Of a stretch of 64,000 bases of DNA, positions 34,458-44,707 are shown one piece after another. The notes under the pieces are model-generated. The model ran no database searches, had not been told where the DNA came from, and worked only from the letters and a program-made list of their open reading frames with translations. This DNA comes from Sorghum bicolor. Taxonomy: Eukaryota > Streptophyta > Magnoliopsida > Poales > Poaceae. Every line of letters starts with the position of its first letter. Position 1 is the stretch's first letter. The translations under genes were made by a program, and so were the position numbers. Where the stretch lies: NCBI RefSeq assembly GCF_000003195.3, contig NC_012870.2, positions 52,720,049 to 52,784,048 of the forward strand. Direction: 5' to 3'.

Positions 34458-35858
34458 CTATCCTGTCAAAATTGCAGTAGTGTCTCTCTTGATCCCTCTC
34501 AAATCCATGGCGTCGACGCAGCACTCCTCTCTGCCCTGGTACCTGACCATCAACCTCAGCAGTTCAGCGGCATTTTCCTTGGTTTCCCCACTGCATCCAA
34601 CCTGCAGAAGCAACAGCACCTTCTGGAGCGCGCCCAGCTGCAGCGCCTCCACGATGGCGTGCCGCCTAGCCGCCATTGCCGTCTCCCGGGCATTTCTTGC
34701 AGATGCAGATGCGCAGTCTCCCGGGCATTCCTCGCCGTCTCCCGGGCATTTCTTGCAGATGCGCAGCAGCACGGACACGACGAGCGCGGTGGCCGCGTCG
34801 GACACGCAGAACATTTTCTTCACCAGCACGGGCATGGCGAGCGCGTCGGCACGGGCACGCGCTCTGCCGTCGCCGGACGCCGCCAGTGCCGCGTCGAGCG
34901 CGGCCAGAGCCTTCTCGGCCGTGCTCCTGTCAGCGTCCACGAGGAGCTCCACGAGCACCGTCACGACCCCCGCCGCCGCGAGACGCGCCGCGGCGCTCTC
35001 GCCGCCGGTGCACGCGAGGTGGTACGCCGTGACCAGGCACGCCCTGGTTGCCGGCTGGCAGATGCCGTCTCTGATCGTCTTCACCAGCACCTCGGCGATG
35101 GCCTCGGCGTTCGCGCTCAGATCGGTCGTCGTATCTCTGTAAGCTGAGAGCGAGATGATCTCTCTGATTACCACCACGGCTTGCAGCCTCCTGTGCAGGT
35201 CGCCGTTCGCGGCGACGGCGACCAGCCGCGCCACGGACGCGCTCGACGAGCCCACGGCCAGGATGGCCGCCTCGTCCATCGGCATCACGAGAACCAGCGC
35301 TGCCAGCACGACGTCGAGGACGTCGTCAGTAGCGGCCGCAGCATCGTCGGCGGTGGCCGCAAAGAACGTGAACGCCGCGGCGAGAGCGCGCGCCGCGCCG
35401 GCGGACTCGAGGCCGCGGCGCCGGTTCTGCTCCGCCGCCCGCCAGGCGAGTCGCCGGACCCCGCGCGCTGCGGCAGCGCACCGCTCGGCGTCGCCTGCGC
35501 GCGTGGCGCCCTCCAGCTCGGCGACGGCGGCCTCCTCGGGCGTGGCGGGGACCCGGTCGACGCTGCTGCAGCAACGGTTGGTGGCGTACCAGTCCTGGAT
35601 GAGGCGGCGGAGAGTGTGGTTGGGGACGAAGTCTCCCGCGCTGAGGTCGCCGTGTGTCACCGGACATGTGCGCTGGCCGCCGGAAAACAGCCAGGTCTCG
35701 ATGGCAGCGCGGTCGTAGGTGATGCCAGTGGGCGCCGCGACAGGGTCCTGCATCAGGTCTAGCGTGATCGGGCACAGGAACTCCGGCGGCGGTGGTGGTG
35801 GTGGCGGTGGAGCCTCCTCCTTGGCGGGAGCCGTCCACAACTGCTGCTGGGACGACAT
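34458..35858 (-). CDS. U-box E3 ubiquitin ligase with ARM-like repeats (PUB20-24 type)
   Basis: Plant U-box (PUB) protein, an E3 that moves ubiquitin from an E2 to target proteins. PUB22/23 relatives dampen immune and drought signalling. The frame is open to 35969 (503 residues), but the ATG at 35858 gives a 466-residue protein beginning MSSQQQLW, more like the family. A proline run (nine Pro) precedes the U-box at residues 26-98: EFLCPITLDLMQDPVAAPTG, then ITYDRAAIETWL, CPVTHGDL and HTLRRLIQDW. The Cys, Pro and Trp positions of the E2-binding face are present. Residues 100-466 are alanine-rich helical repeats ending in ETKENAAELLRLM, a usual C-terminal motif. It is intronless and very GC-rich, unlike the flanks. 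CPGDGEECPGDC and the following ASARNARE come from a small internal tandem duplication. Confidence 0.9.
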   Translation of the reverse strand: MSSQQQLWTAPAKEEAPPPPPPPPPEFLCPITLDLMQDPVAAPTGITYDRAAIETWLFSGGQRTCPVTHGDLSAGDFVPNHTLRRLIQDWYATNRCCSSVDRVPATPEEAAVAELEGATRAGDAERCAAAARGVRRLAWRAAEQNRRRGLESAGAARALAAAFTFFAATADDAAAATDDVLDVVLAALVLVMPMDEAAILAVGSSSASVARLVAVAANGDLHRRLQAVVVIREIISLSAYRDTTTDLSANAEAIAEVLVKTIRDGICQPATRACLVTAYHLACTGGESAAARLAAAGVVTVLVELLVDADRSTAEKALAALDAALAASGDGRARARADALAMPVLVKKMFCVSDAATALVVSVLLRICKKCPGDGEECPGDCASASARNARETAMAARRHAIVEALQLGALQKVLLLLQVGCSGETKENAAELLRLMVRYQGREECCVDAMDLRGIKRDTTAILTG

Positions 35859-35969
35859 GGACGGCCAAGGTGGAGACTGAATAGTGAGTGGGTGAGCGTT
35901 CCGGGGAATGGAGCAGTGAAGGACTTTAGTAATGGAGGCCATTCCAATTACGTAGTTATTAGGTGCCAA

Positions 35970-36847
35970 TTTCTAAATTTCATATCATCACTAAAAAAAT
36001 GTGATGCCATATGTTAAATCATTGCTCTAACATTTACGACCCTCGTGTGCCACTTGCGTTAATATGTTATCCAATAAGGCAATAAGGTGGTGGTGGAAAA
36101 GATAATTTTATGCTCACCGTTGTCTTCTCATCTCACCATCGTCCTGTTCGCTTGAGTTTATCTGTCCAATCTTCTAGCCATTTAACAGTGTTTTTCGCTT
36201 ACAATAAATCAGTGAATAGTACGCTTAGCCATGACTTATCAGCCAAACGATATCTCGTATTGACTCAAATTTCGTAACTTACCAAAGTATAATAAAGCCG
36301 CATTGTAGCTTTCTCCTCATCTTTGCCCTCCAAGTCAGATCCAAAGGTTGTCCTTCATCCCAGCTTACAAGGCATCTTTCAGTCACTGCCTTTGGTATGT
36401 GCAGTCAACAAACACTGCTGTAATTCCAAAACAAAAAAAAAGTAAAGAAAAAAACACTGCCATAGACCGTTGTATGCAATGCAAACACGTTTTGTTGTGG
36501 CACGCCGCCTCAACACTACGGTATAATTAATATCCATAAAAATTACAATAGATTTTTTTGCTTTCACATAATAGTTTTGTTTCACCCGCGAGCAAAGACG
36601 ACTTAATTACGATTTTAATATTCTCCTAGCCATCCATAGACCTCTCGAGCATGGTTTCACGACACAATAAAGTCGTCTCAATCTTGTAGTCTCCCGTAGG
36701 ATCATCAATTATCATATTTTTTTTCTAGTAGTAGATTTGGCTTGATTGGACCAAACTGAGTAATAGGATTCTTCAATTCTAAAGTGTTGATTAGGAAGGT
36801 CCTTGTATCAACCTGCATTTAATATATACTCAATCGTTCTTCACGAA
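35970..36847. other. 5' flank of the U-box gene with a foldback MITE relic (36139-36247)
   Basis: The relic reads CCTGTTCGCTTGAGTTTATC at the left and ATCAGCCAAACGA at the right, a degenerate copy of the small grass foldback family also seen at 15459, 18180 and 32769. The promoter of the U-box gene should lie in the first part of this stretch, but I see no convincing TATA box. Confidence 0.45.
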
Positions 36848-37090
36848 GAGCAAGTATTATAATACAGTCAGCTGCTGGCTGTAAGATTTTTTTATAGTCT
36901 TCTTACAGCCCACTCATACAATGGTTAGCTCATCACTATTAATACATGGCCCACTTATCTGTCTCATAGATTTTCTTGGTTTTTGTGTCTAAGCCGGCTG
37001 TAAGCTTACAGCCCGCTTTTACTCTCTCCCCTCTTCTCTCTCCTCCACCTCAGCATTTAGCTAGCTTACAGCCTGCTATAATACTTACTC
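36848..37090. mobile_element. foldback MITE, family uncertain
   Basis: Inverted ends GAGCAAGTATTATAATACAG and the complement of CTGCTATAATACTTACTC. The interior also carries the inverted pairs GCTGTAAG and CTTACAGC. No clear target duplication was found, so the superfamily is open. Confidence 0.65.
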
Positions 37091-37250
37091 TAATGGCTGA
37101 TTGAGTTTGCCACAGAAAGACATTGCAGTCATTAGTAGCATCAGGACCATAATTATAACATTAACAATATGCATGGCGCTTCAACTCACAAAGTGGCTAG
37201 AAATGATGCGACAATTTAATGTATCCATTTTTCACATTTCATTTCATTAA

Positions 37251-37456
37251 GAGCACTCCCAATGCAAGACTCTATCACAGAGTCTAAGACAATTAATTAC
37301 ATATTATTTATGATATTTTGCTGATGTGGCACCATATTTATTGAAGAAATAGATAGAAAAAATAAGACTCCAAGTCTTATTTAGACTGCAAGTCCACATT
37401 GTTCGAGGTAATAAATAACTTTAGACTCCATGATAGAGTCTGCACTGTGAGTGCCC
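37251..37456. mobile_element. Tourist-like MITE
   Basis: The 206-bp element is flanked by TAA on each side. Terminal inverted repeats of about 25 bases: left GAGCACTCCCAATGCAAGAC, right GTGCCC preceded by the complement (GGGCACTCACAGTGCAGAC). Confidence 0.8.
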
Positions 37457-37607
37457 TAAAGGTACAATCACACCTAGATAATAAAATATAAATTTAATAG
37501 TTGCGGATTCTTTTAAATCAGCTTGAGGGAAGAGCATGGAACTAAATTAGATTGAGCTGGCCACACAAGTTCGGCAATAAAACAACATTTAGTTTCATCA
37601 TCTGAGC

Positions 37608-37985
37608 TAAGGATGAAAATATAAAATATTCTGAACCGACCTTTTTTGTTTTCTATATTACAATATCATTTCTGAATTTTGTCAAACGTATTGTTAGTTT
37701 CAGTTGGTTTCACAACCATTTTTCGTACTCTTCAATTACTAAAATATAGAAATATCCTGAACTGACATTTTTTGTTTTCTATATTATGATACCATTTTCT
37801 ATATTACAATACCATTTTTGAATTTTGTCAAACATAAAAATTTGTCAGTTTTAGTTGGTTTCACACCTATTTTCAACCATTTTTTGTACTTTTAATTACT
37901 AAAATGTAGATATATCCTGAACCGACCGCATTTGTTTTCTATATTGTAATTCCGTTTTAGACCATTCCGACTGTTTTCATCCTTA
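37608..37985. mobile_element. hAT-type MITE, TAAGGATGAAAA family, copy 1
   Basis: Ends TAAGGATGAAAA and TTTTCATCCTTA, with an imperfect 8-bp duplication (ATCTGAGC at 37600-37607, ATCTGAAT at 37986-37993). It shares its ends with 46531-47195. Confidence 0.75.
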
Positions 37986-38571
37986 ATCTGAATGATGATC
38001 AAAAGCATGCATATTGATATGGTCTGAGTTATGATATTCTCCGGAATTACTTTGGCTTTTGACGGCTAAAACTTATTGCAACAATTGATTAAGAAAGAGA
38101 AACTGAAAGTGCTCTAGCTTTGCTTTAATATTAGAGCGCACCCCAACAAAAGCTAAATCAACATTTTTTTCAAAAGTTTTCAAATTAAACCATAGTTTTT
38201 TTTATATCTTTAATTCTTTTCATGCAATCAAGGACAAACTTGTCACGCCCTTACAGTTTGATAATTTATTTAAGCTCATTGTTTCCGTAGTAAAAATGTT
38301 TGCAAAACTTTTCTCCAGCTGTGCCCAAGAACCAATGGAGCAAGGATGCAAAGAAGAAACCGCAAGAAAGTAGTACCGGTAAGAGATGATGAGTAGTTAC
38401 AAATTCTCGTATGTTCCATGGTACTAGCTTCACCAAATTGAGTAAGAAACATACTAACGTGCTCTCCTGTCGTTTTATTATCTCCACCGTTGGGTTTACA
38501 TAAATCAGACACTTTTCAACCATTAGGAGCTTTTATGTAATCAAAATATAAAAGATATGGCTTGCTGTAAG

Positions 38572-39079
38572 CAGTGTTCGCCTAAACGGCCGATTAAACG
38601 GTAAACGGTGGCAAACTATTTTGTTTAGGGGGTAAACGGGAAATTAACGGTCAAAAAACGGGGAAAACGGTCTAAACGGCCTACACAGAACGGTTGTAAA
38701 CACTATTAAACGTGCTAAACGGCTGTTTAAACGGCCGTTTAGACAAACACCAGGTGAATCTAGTTGATTTTTATATTAACAATTTGTATACTTAAATTTA
38801 TTATATTTATAAATATGTAAAATTGATTTGTTACATGCATAAATATGTATATTTAATTCTTCTAAGATGTATAAACATATATACATAATAAAATAAATGG
38901 TTTTTAGTTGCATAAATATGTATAAATGATAGAATGATTGATTTTACGTTAAAAAATATGCAGATTTTTGTAATATTGTGTAAAACCGTTTAGACCGTTT
39001 TAATCCGTTTAAACACCATCTAAACAGTTTAAACGCTAAACGAAGGGTGACCGACTGTTTAGCGTTTAGGATAACATTG
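38572..39079. mobile_element. hAT-type MITE rich in TAAACGG motifs
   Basis: Perfect 8-bp target duplication GCTGTAAG (38564-38571 and 39080-39087). Inverted ends CAGTGTTCGCCTAAACG and the complement of CGTTTAGGATAACATTG. Both arms contain many copies of (T)AAACGG or its complement; the middle is AT-rich. No coding capacity. Confidence 0.85.
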
Positions 39080-39599
39080 GCTGTAAGTAGTCGTGGTTGA
39101 CTTTATATGCATCACAATACTTTTCAGTAGTATTGATTTTTCAATTCCTTGAATTGGCATATAGATCTGTCATGGGCCTAATTGCCTATTTGCCAAGTAC
39201 TTGCGTGTGCATTAGCTTCGCTGACTCCTAAAAGGTGTCTTAGGATGATTCAGCAAGCCAGTTTTGTGTGGAAAAGAGACCGTGGTGCTACTGCATTGCT
39301 ATTGGCTCACGTGGTGAAACTAATGGCTACGCAATGGTACTAAACTCGCTAATTTGGCCATACGGGTTTCCGTCGCTGAATTGGCTAAATTTGGTTGGTT
39401 AGCTGATGCATAGCCCGTCTAGTGATTGACAAAGCCAAATGATATCTCATATTGGGATGGCTAGCAACTAGGAACGATGGATCCACTAGCAGATGCTTAT
39501 TGAGAAAAAACAGGAATTTCATATTCCTTTTCCTCCCTTTTGTTATGGCTATTCATAAACTTGCTAAGATTCTCTTGTTCTTGGGTTTGAACAAATTTA
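39080..39599. other. unassigned spacer
   Basis: No gene or repeat structure recognised. Confidence 0.35.
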
Positions 39600-39923
39600 G
39601 GTTATATTTGGTTGAGCTTTTGAAAAGTGCTTCTGTTGACAAAAAAGTAGAAAACTAACCAAATAGGTGAAATCAGAAGCAGCTACTTTCGTGTAGTACA
39701 GTTTTGAAAGCATCCTAGACCCTGCTTTTGGCATTTTACTTTACAAAACGGGTGGAAATAGAGAACTATTTTATAGCTATTTTAAGCGAGATAGGGAGGG
39801 AGTAGGTTTTTTACTACTTTCAACCAAGCAACTTACAACTTCTCCACAACACATAGCTCATAAATAGTTTTTCTCATAGCTCACAACAGATTTTCACACC
39901 TCAAAACTCAACCAAACAAAACC
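39600..39923. mobile_element. Tourist-like MITE
   Basis: The 324-bp element is flanked by TTA on both sides (39597-39599 and 39924-39926). Inverted ends GGTTATATTTGGTTGAGC and the complement of GCTCAACCAAACAAAACC (one base differs). No coding capacity. Confidence 0.78.
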
Positions 39924-39926
39924 TTA

Positions 39927-40425
39927 GCATGTTCAACAAGCATCATAGTGCATTCGTCATACGTCATGACAGATCTAAGGGGAGGTTGATCTGTTTCTAC
40001 CATAGATGAAGATGATCAAAGTTGACATCTTGGATCTTCTTGATAGCTCCTCGCCGATCATCCTCAAAGCATGCGAGGAAATACTCCCGTTAGCATCTCA
40101 GATCCTCTAACATCTTGCGAATCTCCTCATTAGTTGATTGACTAGGATTGATGATGTTGCCCTGATTATTTTGATCAATAGAACCATCATTATTCGCATT
40201 GGCCACCACAATAGATTGGTTTGTTTTCTTCCACAACAGAATCATCAAAAAGTTTGTTGACATTAAATTCAACCAACACACTAGTTGGGGCTAGAGCCCA
40301 AGGCCGCACATAGCCTAGATACAAAGCAAATGTAGATATGAATGGTAAGACCAATCAGCAGGTCAACAAGCCCGATTTGACACTAGTTTTTTACTAGAAA
40401 AAAATCCACAAATGAGCTAGGAAAG
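39927..40425 (-). other. unassigned spacer with a short minus-strand frame
   Basis: A 63-codon minus-strand frame (40090-40281) includes SIDQNNQGNIINPSQSTNEE and then ends at RKMLEDLRC. It might be a scrap of a transposase or host gene, but I do not recognise it. Confidence 0.35.
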
Positions 40426-40430
40426 GTCTG

Positions 40431-43400
40431 TGTCACACTCAAATTTCAAGAACAAAATAGGATGCATAAAAGACTCATGTGCGCCCCAGAAACAGACGCA
40501 CACATAAGTAGACAAATCTCAAATAGTGTCATTACAATGTTTATTACATAGTGAAATAATCATAATCATATAGTCTTATACAATAAAGATAATTGTACTA
40601 AAGAAACTCTCGACGGAAGCACCACAGGGACAATTGTTGACTGGTTGACTTCAAACCTAGTACTCATAACGGTAATCCTCATTCCAGTCATCATCATTTG
40701 CATAACCTGAGGTGTTGAAATAGCAAGAGTGAGCACATATTGTACTCAACGAGTATAACCAAGGGTTCATGAGGCTCTTACTACAGTTAGATTTTATGTG
40801 TATAGAGCATGTACATATTAGATAGCAAATGTCAAGGTAGCATATTTAAATCCCATAACCACATGATCAAATGTAAGCATAATTAACTTAATACATAAAC
40901 GAAATACAGACGAACATGATAACATAGTAAGCAATCATCATCTTAATGTAAAAATCTCCAAGGCCGCTCATGACCATAAGCATGGCTAGTATATCAGTTT
41001 TTAATACTACAGAGTGTTGACGGTCCTTAAGTATCAAATTTAATTATCAAATAAACAAAGAAAAGGATCCAAATGAAATCAACATCTAGACTTAGGGTTT
41101 TATCTGACAGAATTCCATGAGTTTTGGTGTTTGTCTATTTCTGCAGGGGGTTATCAGGAAATAAGGAAGAAAGGCCCACATGTCAGGATTACATAGAGAT
41201 ATCAACACACTGCACGATTTTACATCATCTAGAAGACTCCAGAAGCCACGAGACCGAAGCGGAGGCGAAACGGGGCCAGGCCCAGGGCGCCCGCCCTGGT
41301 GACCTGGGCGCCCGCCCACCTCTGGACTCCGTTCCGGACTCTCTTCGCACACGACGTTCCACCGACCTATTGGATCCAGAATAACGTAGTACCACCTCGC
41401 CTACCGACCCAAAAACGCATAGAAGGGGAGGACTATATAAGGAGACCCCCCTGGCCCCTGGAGAAGACATGAAGAAATTATCATAGAGATTGAGGGGTGC
41501 CCTCGAAGGAAAACCTCTTCTCTAAATAATATTTCTTTTTAGGCTTAGCAACCAATGTAAGGTAGAAATAGATCTTCTAGTTTCTACTAGATTGAGAGAG
41601 ATAGAGTGGAGGTGTGGATCGGAGGAAGGCCGGCCTGTCGGTGTCTACTCCGAGTTGTATCTACGGGATCAAGTCTCCTAACCCGAGGCTTGCTTCTAAG
41701 ATTCTTCAGTAATTCGACTTCTAATTACTAGTAAGTTCTTGTTTTATTGTTCTTTGGTTTATGAGTTTACTTTAATCCTCTTCCGGTTGAGTATTAGAGT
41801 AATCACATGTTAGCGTAAACGTGGTGTTTAGGCTAGGGTACTCATAGATATCCTCTGACTAGCTGGACCGTGGTAGTAGCGAGGAACGTGACATTTCCGA
41901 GTTACCTTTGCAGATCACATCTCGTTAGCAGGACGGGTAGGTTTATAGGTGCGGGTCGAACATCCTTTGTGTTGTCTAGATTCCGTGAGCCTCCCCAATA
42001 GAACAATAGATCATCCTTACCAAGGTTAGAACGAGACTACGGTTGCAGTCTTCTCTATACATCACTCACATCGAGAAACATTCTTTGTAGCCTAAAGGGG
42101 TAGTAGCAATAGATTTGGTTAGTCAGATGCACCCTTTCTCCCAGTGGTAAAAATATAAATACGATAACTCTGGATAACCTCCCGGGTGAAATGCTCACCG
42201 ATATCCGTGCGCTTGCGGATCATTTTCTAATTGCGTTACCAAATATCAACACAGAGGTTTGTACATCTTTACCCATGAGTCATGATTTACCCTTTTGCCC
42301 AAGGTTGCAAGTCTCTTAACCCCCTTCCTAGGGAGGTCGGCAAGGATCACTATGAAGCCTTTCAAAAGTTCGTCTAACAAGTTAGAGCTGCAAGGTTTTC
42401 AATTGGTACAATGACGCGCAGCCTATACACATAAGGACAGAGGCTCGCACTATACCCGTGTCGGTAAGCCCCTCTAGCGCCCTTACAGGTAACCTCTAAT
42501 AAGCTAGAAAAGGTCTTTATACTGAGCTAAAGTCAGAGCCATTATAGCTCTTATGGTTGCACTGTCATCCTGGTGATCGCTTACATACAAGATCTCATAT
42601 AGTCTTGTCATTTTTAACGTTCATTGCATAGTCATTAATTATCTAACAAGATCATGGATTCATATCAAATAGGTAACAAGGAATTCAAGATAACAATCTT
42701 ATATGGTTTCACTAGGGTTGACAAGGTGGACACGTGCATATGATATATGTATAATTATAAGTATATAGGTAACAAGGATGGTCCCAAGTTATACTTGCCT
42801 TGATTAAAGCTCTCCTGAGACTCTTGCTGGTTGTCAAAGACTTGGCCTTGCTCACCAACGTACTGCTAACCGTCTAAACTCAATCATCAATCAACAACAC
42901 ACATTCCAACGGAGATAATCATACACAAAGCAAACAAGCTATAATTAGAACAATACACCAACAGTGGTAAAATAAATATAAAAGTTTATAAAAACATACT
43001 ACGCAGCGCTACGATCATATAAACGTAAAGATCATGAAAATCAGAATTAAAACGTAGAAGTTATGGATTTTCTAAGATTTCCTATATAAATATGATTAAT
43101 TAAATAGTAACACGAAATTAAAAAGTTGCAAACTGGTGAAACAATACTACTAACATGTAGATCTAGAGAAGACGAATCTAACGCAATTTGAATGGATCAA
43201 ATCAAAGTTAAAATGAGCATTTTATAAGCAACTTAAAATCAGTGGCAAAATTATAATTAAATGAAAGCGTAATCTGCTTGAGCCAAACCGAAATACACTT
43301 TTAAACTAAGAAATAATCTGATAAAAGCGCTAAGGACCGTGGGATCTAATAGCTAGAAGTGGAGGGACTCTTTAGCAAAAACTACTCGAAGGGGTATCTT

Positions 43401-44284
43401 CTAATCTGAGCCGTACATGTGAGATTCGACGGCCGACGAGAGTTGGAGAGAGTTCCGACCGCCGGAACAGGAGCTTTGAGGCGGCGCCATTGGAGACCTC
43501 GCCGGAGTTCATCAAAACCGGCTACTCCGAGTGTCAAACTTCGAATGAAAACCACTAGGAGAACGAGCTCACCACGAAACCGTCTAGGGCTTTACTCGAA
43601 CCAAAAAGCAGGGAAGGCTCGCGACTGCGGAGGTGGAAAACAGCGGCCCGGCGAGATCCAAACTCGTGAAACACGTAGCTAGGGTACGGATTGGGCAACT
43701 TAGATGCAAAAAGGAGGCTGCAGGGTGGAGCAAGGGCTTTATAGGGTCTTGGTTGGCGCGTTAGGCAAGGGAATTCCGGTTTGCTCCTGGTCGAATCCTA
43801 CTTGACCACGGCGAGAGGAAGGAGGAGGCGCTGCTCGGTGGGTCCCAAGCGTCAGCGAAAGAAGAGGAAGGGAAGGCGTGACTTGAGCCGAGCGGTTGCT
43901 GGGCTAGGGAGCGGGCTTGCGCGGGGAAGACCTGGGCTCGGCTTGCAGGGTGAAGCTGTGCTGCGCTGGGCTGGGGATTGGCCAAGGGAAACTGGCCTTG
44001 CGTGGCTGGCTGGGCCACAACGCAGGTAAGTTTTCCCCTTTTGTTTTCCTTTCTTTTTCTTTTTTATTTTTTCAAATAGAATTTGAATACAAATAAATTC
44101 AAACCAAAAGCAATTAGCACAAAATAAAATATGCTCTAGCATGAGTGCAAAAACATGTTTCTATCCTTCTGATAGTTTTTAATTTCAACAAAATTTATTT
44201 ATTTATTAAATTAAATGCTCATAAAAATACTTAAATAAATCTAATTAAATTCTATTAATTGAAAAACAAATTTTGGGTGCTACA
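40431..44284 (-). mobile_element. probable long solo LTR (about 2.6 kb without its nested insert)
   Basis: Begins TGTCACACTC and ends GGGTGCTACA on the plus strand (TG...CA), with a near 5-bp target duplication GTCTG/ATCTG (40426-40430 and 44285-44289). The minus strand has a TATA box (CCCTATAAAGCC near 43735-43747) followed by a GC-rich stretch, as expected for a promoter-bearing LTR read leftwards. No gag or pol is present. The nested solo LTR 41015-42251 splits it. Some rice Ty3/gypsy families have LTRs of this length; the family assignment is open. Confidence 0.6.
41015..42251 (+). mobile_element. solo LTR of the Athila-like family, nested
   Basis: Starts TGTTGACGGTCCTTAAG, ends AAATATCAACA, and is flanked by a perfect 5-bp duplication CAGAG (41010-41014 and 42252-42256). 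It is 1237 bp. The 5' half is homologous to the reverse complement of 1-699. The 3' end carries the GTGCGCTTGCGGATC motif also found in 60743-61766 (there as GATCTGCAAGCGCAC). A TATA-like CTATATAAGG lies at 41433-41442. No internal region remains, so one LTR was lost by recombination. Confidence 0.92.
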
Positions 44285-44707
44285 ATCTGTGCAGGTGACA
44301 CACGACGAGATTGTTCTACGATTATCAAGGCCACCTACAACACTAGCAAATCCAGTTGAGAGAAGTGTTGCATAGTAGAGAGGTTGGAACAGATAGGGTT
44401 TAGAGGTAAACATAAAGGTAGAGGTGTGTTTTTTACGATTAAAACTCTCAAATGGCTATGATCTTGTATAAATAGAAGGAGCAGTCTTATTCCTATAAAA
44501 AACTTATTCCACACGTAATTTACCAGTTTCGCGTGAGATCGGATCGATTTTCGAAGGAAAACAAACATAACATGGGCTGATTTTTTTAAGGGAGTTTGTA
44601 AGGTTGCTCAATTTTATCCAAATTTGATTTTTTTTTTGTTCGCACATGATTTTCCAGTCCATCTTGGAGTCTTTTAATCCTAAAACTGAAATCAATATAC
44701 TCCGTGG
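44285..44707. other. spacer downstream of the MATE gene
   Basis: Holds the 3' UTR of the minus-strand MATE gene at its right side. No other feature recognised. Confidence 0.4.

Noticed and set aside
34426..35762. Long plus-strand open frames (up to 238 codons) over the U-box gene
   Set aside because: They lie opposite a clearly conserved U-box/ARM frame in very GC-rich DNA, which leaves few stops on any frame; their translations are low-complexity Ser/Ala/Arg-rich.
41124..41384. 86-codon plus-strand frame at the start of the solo LTR
   Set aside because: Entirely inside the LTR and not kept in the homologous LTR at 1-699 in the same form.
43419..44029. Plus-strand frames of 82-87 codons in the GC-rich part of the long LTR
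   Set aside because: Inside the repeat, Arg/Gly-rich, near a minus-strand TATA box; no family features.
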